A DNA stretch of 64,000 nt from contig NZ_JJMU01000033.1 of NCBI RefSeq assembly GCF_000757725.1, positions 31,404 through 95,403 of the forward strand, written 5' to 3'. This stretch comes from Sphingobacterium deserti. GTDB lineage: Bacteria; Bacteroidota; Bacteroidia; Sphingobacteriales; Sphingobacteriaceae. Numbering within the stretch: position 1 is the first letter of the stretch; the number at the start of each line of letters is the position of its first letter. The translations under genes and the position numbers were made by a program. The notes beneath the pieces are model-generated. The model made no database searches. It was not told the DNA's origin and saw nothing but the letters and a program-made list of their open reading frames with translations. Positions 63,827 through 64,000 of this stretch are shown in pieces.

Positions 63827-63980
63827 CGCATTACGCACTACTCAATACTCAATACCAATCCCCCCCCCCACATCCCTTCCGCCGCATGGCGCAGCAAATT
63901 TAGATTTCTGTTTATAGAACAGTTTGTCCATCGCTCAAACCCTTCCGCCGCATGCCGCGGCAGGGCAAATACTTTTGTAA
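63827..63980 (-). repeat. Dispersed repeat element, copy 2 (inverted, longer form)
   Basis: It contains the exact 41-base inverted match (63940-63980) to 9951-9991, the matching ACTCAATACCAATCCC segment (63847-63862), a run of ten C (63860-63869) and an internal direct repeat of CCCTTCCGCCGCATG (63874-63888 and 63940-63954). CGCATTACGCACTA at its left edge is the reverse complement of the simple repeat type at 9531-9735. Compared with the 10-kb copy it has an extra segment of about 66 bases. Confidence 0.8.
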
Positions 63981-64000
63981 GGGTAAAGTTTTGCATTTTG

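Overview
The window is chromosomal DNA of a Bacteroidota bacterium, most likely of the Sphingobacteriaceae (Sphingobacterium/Pedobacter/Olivibacter type). This rests on a SusC/SusD pair, many short-signal lipoproteins, DUF2723 and DUF4254 proteins, a NuoH-N block with Bacteroidota-type sequences, the absence of clear Shine-Dalgarno boxes, and several upstream -7 elements of the form TAnnTTTG. No phage, integrase, transposase, rRNA or CRISPR array was seen.

Layout. 1-13.4 kb: housekeeping and accessory chromosome (nitrilase-family amidase end, MarR regulator, FMN glutamate-synthase-like protein, DUF2520 protein, CcmF and CcmE, a DAACS symporter, an MnmD-type methyltransferase, a SlyD-like FKBP, a YyaL-type thioredoxin-domain protein, SixA). 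A repeat-rich gap lies at 9.5-10.1 kb. 13.5-28.5 kb: a visibly AT-rich accessory block. It starts with two consecutive lipoproteins with pore-forming-toxin folds (a MACPF protein, then a thiol-activated/cholesterol-dependent-cytolysin-like protein) and a beta-propeller lipoprotein. Cell-surface glycan genes on alternating strands follow (GT2, GT4, a GT2-GT4 double enzyme, three related RfaS/CgeB-like proteins, another GT2, GT90). 28.5-31.3 kb: a GT4-GT9-DUF4254 operon. 31.4-39.1 kb: nuoN-nuoH, the membrane arm plus NuoI of complex I, on the minus strand without nuoA-G. 39.2-44.8 kb: META lipoprotein, citrate synthase, a BlaI/BlaR1 pair whose BlaR1 carries two SusC-plug-like modules, and peptidyl-tRNA hydrolase.

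44.9-58.2 kb: a sialic-acid utilisation locus, all on the plus strand: FadR-type regulator, SusC, SusD, sialidase, PKD-LamG lipoprotein, second sialidase, N-acetylneuraminate lyase, NanM-type mutarotase and an MFS transporter. The products form a path from surface glycan through sialidase release, outer-membrane import, periplasmic mutarotation and inner-membrane import to cleavage into ManNAc and pyruvate. Two near-identical palindromes (core ATGT-N3-ACAT), one before the regulator gene and one at the predicted start of the susC transcript, are the likely operators. This locus separates pth from rplY-prs, genes that often lie together in bacteria. 58.4-64 kb: rplY (L25/CTC), prs, two identical tRNA-Gln(TTG) genes, a large DUF2723 membrane protein, and a copy of the dispersed repeat also found near 10 kb, in inverted orientation.

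The strongest candidate for an undescribed system is the MACPF plus cytolysin-like pair directly beside a variable LPS-glycan gene block. This resembles the Bacteroides BSAP arrangement, in which a surface-released MACPF toxin is linked to glycan genes that alter the producer's own LPS. Here a CDC-like protein with an unusual C-terminus is added. All functional statements are inferred from sequence read by eye.
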